Assembly: GCF_001544075.1 (NCBI RefSeq)
Contig: NZ_BCNT01000005.1
Span: forward strand, 1 to 64,000
Origin: Comamonas terrae
GTDB lineage: Bacteria; Pseudomonadota; Gammaproteobacteria; Burkholderiales; Burkholderiaceae_C
DNA: 64,000 nt
Reading direction: 5' to 3'
Both the position numbers and the translations under genes were made by a program. Positions 61,225 to 64,000 of the stretch are shown in pieces. The notes below the pieces were generated by a model that was not told where the DNA came from, ran no database searches, and saw only the letters and a list, made by a program, of their open reading frames with translations. The first letter of the stretch is position 1. The number at the start of each line of letters is the position of its first letter.

Positions 61225-63153
61225 GTGTACAAAATCGCGCACGCTCATTGGTTTCAGGCTTCCGTGCTGGGTGCTTCTCTCCTTCTGGCGTCATGTGGGG
61301 GCGGGGGCGACAGCTCCCCCTCGGCCGGAAATGGCGGCGGCACCGGAGGGAATGGCACTCCTATCGGCGGCAACCCCGGGGGCGGCAGTCCCGGAGGAGG
61401 CAATACCGGGGGGGAAACGCCTGTCACTGCATCGCCTTTTGTACCCAGCGCCGAAGACCTGCCCCATGAGCGTCTCGCGGCCATGTACCTTGAATACGGT
61501 AATCCGGTCGATGGCAACTCCGCGCTGCCGCCCTCGCTGCTGACACTGAATGTGGAATACCAGGACACCGCCGCACCCAAGAAAGGGCCTTATCTGAAGT
61601 CCGACAAGAGCTGCGACAGCACGCTGACCACGCCGCCGGCCGACAGCTATCCGGGCGGAAAGGTCCTGTTGAGTACGGTCAATCTTGACGAAGATGGAAA
61701 TGACGGCTGCGTGCCTGAAATCAAGGTCAAGATCACCAGCAACGACGGCAATATCGTCGCAGCAGACGCAAAGATGCGTGTGCGCGGCAGCAGCACGCGG
61801 GAGGCCGAACAGAAGTCTTATCGCATCAAACTCGACAAGGCGGCGCCGCCCTGGTTCGGTGAACAGACCTTGCAGTTCAACAAGCACCCCTGGGATCTCA
61901 CCCGGGTTCGCAACAAGCTGGCCTTCGACCTCATGCGGCTGGTTCCGTATCACGAGAGTCTGCGCACCCAGTTCACCCAGATCAAATACAGCGAAGCCGT
62001 CACTGCTGTGCCCTACGGCAACCAAGGCGATATGGGCCTGTTCACCCACGTGGAAAAAATGGGTGACAGCTATCTGGCGCGGCGTGGCTGGGTCGCCGGA
62101 TCCAATGTCTACAAGGCAGAGGATTTCAGCTTTGACAGAACCGACGGGCTGCTGGCGACCACGACTCCCGATACGGATGTCACCGGGTTTGAGAAGCTGC
62201 TTTCCCTGGAGTCGGATTCAGGAGACCACCACGCGATCATCGATGTTGTGAAGGCATTGGGAAAGGATGAGGAGCAGGCTCCTTTTGCCGATACCTTTGC
62301 CCATTACTTCAACCGTAACAACTATCTGGCCTGGTTCGCGACGACCATCCTGCTGGGCAACCACGACACGGTCAACCAGAACTTCGGTCTCTATCAACCC
62401 AAGGGAACGGAGAAGTTCTACTTCCTGCCCTGGGACTACGATGGAGCGCTGGGCTCTTATGACCAGCCGGGAGTGAGTTACATCGATACGGAAATCATGA
62501 CGGGCATCGGGAACTGGTGGAATGTGCCCTTGCATCAGCGTTTCCTCTCCAATCGCAAGAATCTTGCGGACCTCAAGGCGGCTGTCGAGGAAATCCGAAA
62601 CAAGTACCTGACAGATGCGAATGTCAAGAAATTGCTGGACAGCTATTACCCCGTGGTCAAGCCTTTCATTGGCCGGGAGCCTGACATGTCCGGGCTGGCG
62701 AGCTACGGTGGCGATCCCAAGGTGCAGCAATGGGAAAAGGAGTTCTGGCGTCTACAAAGTGTCATAGGCGTGAATTACCAAAAATTCCTGGATAGCCTGA
62801 AGCGTCCAGTGCCTTTCTGGGTCGGCGTCACCTCGGATCAAAAGTTGAGCTGGGACTGGCCTGCGCCGTTCCATCCGGAGGGCAAGCCTTTAACGTATCG
62901 AGTGCAGATCGCTGCCGTGACGGCCGATGCCTTCAAGGTCGGTGCTCCTGTGGTGAAAGACGTTTCGGCTGCAGACAAGACGTCCATCGACCTGAGTGCC
63001 CTGACCTCGGGTCTGAGCGGCAACTATCTGGTGCGTGTCAAAGCCAGCGATCCCGATGGGAACTGGATGTACAACTTTGACCAATCCAACGTCGGAAATG
63101 CCGTTGTATTCGGTGCCGTTTGCCTGAAGCTGCCCAGCGGCGAAGATTGCTGA
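61225..63153 (+). CDS. CotH-kinase-family surface lipoprotein
   Basis: A 642-residue lipoprotein with GTG start after AGGGAGA. The lipobox is LASC (Cys24), followed by a Gly/Pro/Asn-rich linker (about 25-68). The CotH domain (about 75-515) includes MRVRGSSTREAEQKSYRIKL, DMGLFTHVEKMG, GNHDTVNQNFGLY and the kinase-like FLPWDYDGALG. A fibronectin-like C-terminal part follows. Family members phosphorylate surface or spore-coat proteins. Base composition is visibly lower in GC than its neighbours, which suggests acquisition. A strong terminator follows. Confidence 0.88.
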   Translation: MYKIAHAHWFQASVLGASLLLASCGGGGDSSPSAGNGGGTGGNGTPIGGNPGGGSPGGGNTGGETPVTASPFVPSAEDLPHERLAAMYLEYGNPVDGNSALPPSLLTLNVEYQDTAAPKKGPYLKSDKSCDSTLTTPPADSYPGGKVLLSTVNLDEDGNDGCVPEIKVKITSNDGNIVAADAKMRVRGSSTREAEQKSYRIKLDKAAPPWFGEQTLQFNKHPWDLTRVRNKLAFDLMRLVPYHESLRTQFTQIKYSEAVTAVPYGNQGDMGLFTHVEKMGDSYLARRGWVAGSNVYKAEDFSFDRTDGLLATTTPDTDVTGFEKLLSLESDSGDHHAIIDVVKALGKDEEQAPFADTFAHYFNRNNYLAWFATTILLGNHDTVNQNFGLYQPKGTEKFYFLPWDYDGALGSYDQPGVSYIDTEIMTGIGNWWNVPLHQRFLSNRKNLADLKAAVEEIRNKYLTDANVKKLLDSYYPVVKPFIGREPDMSGLASYGGDPKVQQWEKEFWRLQSVIGVNYQKFLDSLKRPVPFWVGVTSDQKLSWDWPAPFHPEGKPLTYRVQIAAVTADAFKVGAPVVKDVSAADKTSIDLSALTSGLSGNYLVRVKASDPDGNWMYNFDQSNVGNAVVFGAVCLKLPSGEDC

Positions 63154-63175
63154 TCGGCCAGTGCAGCTCCGGATA

Positions 63176-63209
63176 CCCCGCTGGCGCCAAAAAGTGCCAG
63201 CGGGGTTTT
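63176..63209 (+). terminator. Intrinsic terminator after the CotH-family gene
   Basis: CCCCGCTGGC, ten-base loop, GCCAGCGGGG and then TTTT; a perfect 10-bp stem beginning 22 bases after the stop codon. Confidence 0.92.
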
Positions 63210-63285
63210 GCATGCCGTCGCTTGGCGTTTTCTGCGAAAACGCCGTTGGTTTGCGTATGTCACCGTAGAGTGCATGCGATGGCTT

Positions 63286-64000
63286 TCAATGCGTCATAGT
63301 CCTCAGCAGCATCTGGCTGATCAGCGCCCTCAGGGCCGCAGGCCGCACCGGCTTGAGCAGAAAGCCCCAGGATTTCTCGGCGGCCTGGCGGCGCAGCGCG
63401 ATGTTGTGCTCGGCCGTGACGAGGATGACCTGGGGCGACTGCTGCCAGCGCTCGCACAGCTGCGGATACAGGTCGGGACCATGGAAGTTCCCCATGCGCA
63501 CATCCAGCAGCACGAGCTGCGGAGCCGTTTGCGGCGCGGCTGCGTCCAGGGCAGCCTGCGGGCCACCGGCGAACAGTACCTTGCAGCCCCAGCGCCGAAG
63601 CAGGGCGGCCGCGGCCTCGCAGCTGGGGGCATCGTCGTCGACATACCAGGCAGTGGCACCGAGCAAAGGCGCATCCTGGTCGGGTTCGCGGGCGATGGCG
63701 TCCGGAGCGCTTGGCGCCGCCTGCGGCGCGGCCGGGGCCAGCGGCACGCAGACCCAGAACACGCTGCCGCGGCCCAGCTGCGAGCGCAGCCCGATCTCAT
63801 GGCCCAGCAGCCTGCCCAGGCGCTCCACGATGGCCAGGCCCAGGCCGGCGCCGCGGTCCTCGTCATGGCCTTCGCCGAGGCGGCGGAATTCCTCGAAGAT
63901 CTCGCGCTGCAGGCTTTCGGGAATGCCCGGGCCCTGGTCGTGTACCTCGATGCGCAATTGGTCGCCCTGGCGCCGGCAGCCGATGAGCACGCGGCCTTTG
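63286..64000 (-). CDS. Hybrid sensor histidine kinase/response regulator, C-terminal part (cut by window edge)
   Basis: The visible 237 residues hold the end of a histidine kinase ATPase domain (G1 box DQGPGIP, F/G2 region GLGLAIVERLG) and a complete receiver domain (acidic DDDAPS, phospho-Asp in LLDVRMG, Lys in LKPVRP). The frame runs off the right edge of the window, so sensor and H-box are not seen. It may control the LuxR-type regulator at 60.3 kb. Confidence 0.9.
   Translation of the reverse strand, partial: KGRVLIGCRRQGDQLRIEVHDQGPGIPESLQREIFEEFRRLGEGHDEDRGAGLGLAIVERLGRLLGHEIGLRSQLGRGSVFWVCVPLAPAAPQAAPSAPDAIAREPDQDAPLLGATAWYVDDDAPSCEAAAALLRRWGCKVLFAGGPQAALDAAAPQTAPQLVLLDVRMGNFHGPDLYPQLCERWQQSPQVILVTAEHNIALRRQAAEKSWGFLLKPVRPAALRALISQMLLRTMTH

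Noticed and set aside
1..64000. Insertion sequences, prophage, CRISPR array, tRNA or rRNA genes
   Set aside because: None recognised by reading both strands: no transposase or integrase frames, no regular direct-repeat/spacer arrays and no cloverleaf or rRNA signatures.

Overview
The window looks like a chromosomal segment of a beta-proteobacterium of the Comamonadaceae (Delftia, Comamonas or Acidovorax type). Reasons: uniformly high GC, many solitary Bug/TctC periplasmic receptors, the lptA-lptB-rpoN and FtsN-like/dsbA neighbourhoods, Burkholderiales-style GC-rich repeats placed straight after stop codons, and no plasmid, phage or IS genes. The genus is inferred from gene content, not from a database match. 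No tRNA, rRNA, CRISPR array or transposase was recognised.

Region 1 (0.9-20.7 kb) is a large hexuronate/aldarate island. A GntR regulator (9.2-10.0 kb) sits between two divergent arms. The leftward arm has two Bug receptors, 5-dehydro-4-deoxyglucarate dehydratase (kdgD), a D-2-hydroxyacid dehydrogenase, glucarate dehydratase (gudD), an aldehyde dehydrogenase and an EamA exporter. The rightward arm has uronate dehydrogenase (udh), an SMP-30 lactonase, a complete TRAP transporter, a second GudD-like enolase, another Bug receptor and garD-garL-garR. Together they can oxidise galacturonate/glucuronate to aldarates, then either dehydrate these to 2-oxoglutarate (GudD/KdgD/ALDH) or cleave them to pyruvate and glycerate (GarD/GarL/GarR).

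Region 2 (20.9-37.7 kb) is mostly housekeeping: tandem 4-oxalocrotonate tautomerase paralogues, a CsgG/DUF4810/DUF799 lipoprotein trio, malate synthase G with a divergent LysR gene, argS, an FtsN-like SPOR protein, dsbA, lptA-lptB-rpoN, an lpxO-like hydroxylase, a DUF711 protein and a CsaA-like tRNA-binding protein. Region 3 (37.8-50.4 kb) holds rbsB-A-C-K-D, an rlmL-like methyltransferase coupled to a PIN protein, fosA, a guanidinium exporter (sugE/gdx) behind a two-hairpin guanidine-II riboswitch, a 25-residue mini-gene, a GNAT protein, aroG and a chemoreceptor.

Region 4 (50.4-60.2 kb) is a catabolic accessory block organised around two tail-to-tail IclR genes. One is divergent from a Bug receptor plus a self-sufficient CYP116B-type P450. 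The other is divergent from a metallo-beta-lactamase-fold protein lacking its second metal site, followed by an FAD monooxygenase, a DUF2783 protein and a Bug receptor. Region 5 (60.3-64 kb) has a LuxR-type response regulator, a visibly AT-richer CotH-kinase lipoprotein gene and the C-terminal part of a hybrid histidine kinase cut by the window edge. Two families of dispersed repeats cross the window; one has a pair of arms inside the rpoN reading frame.
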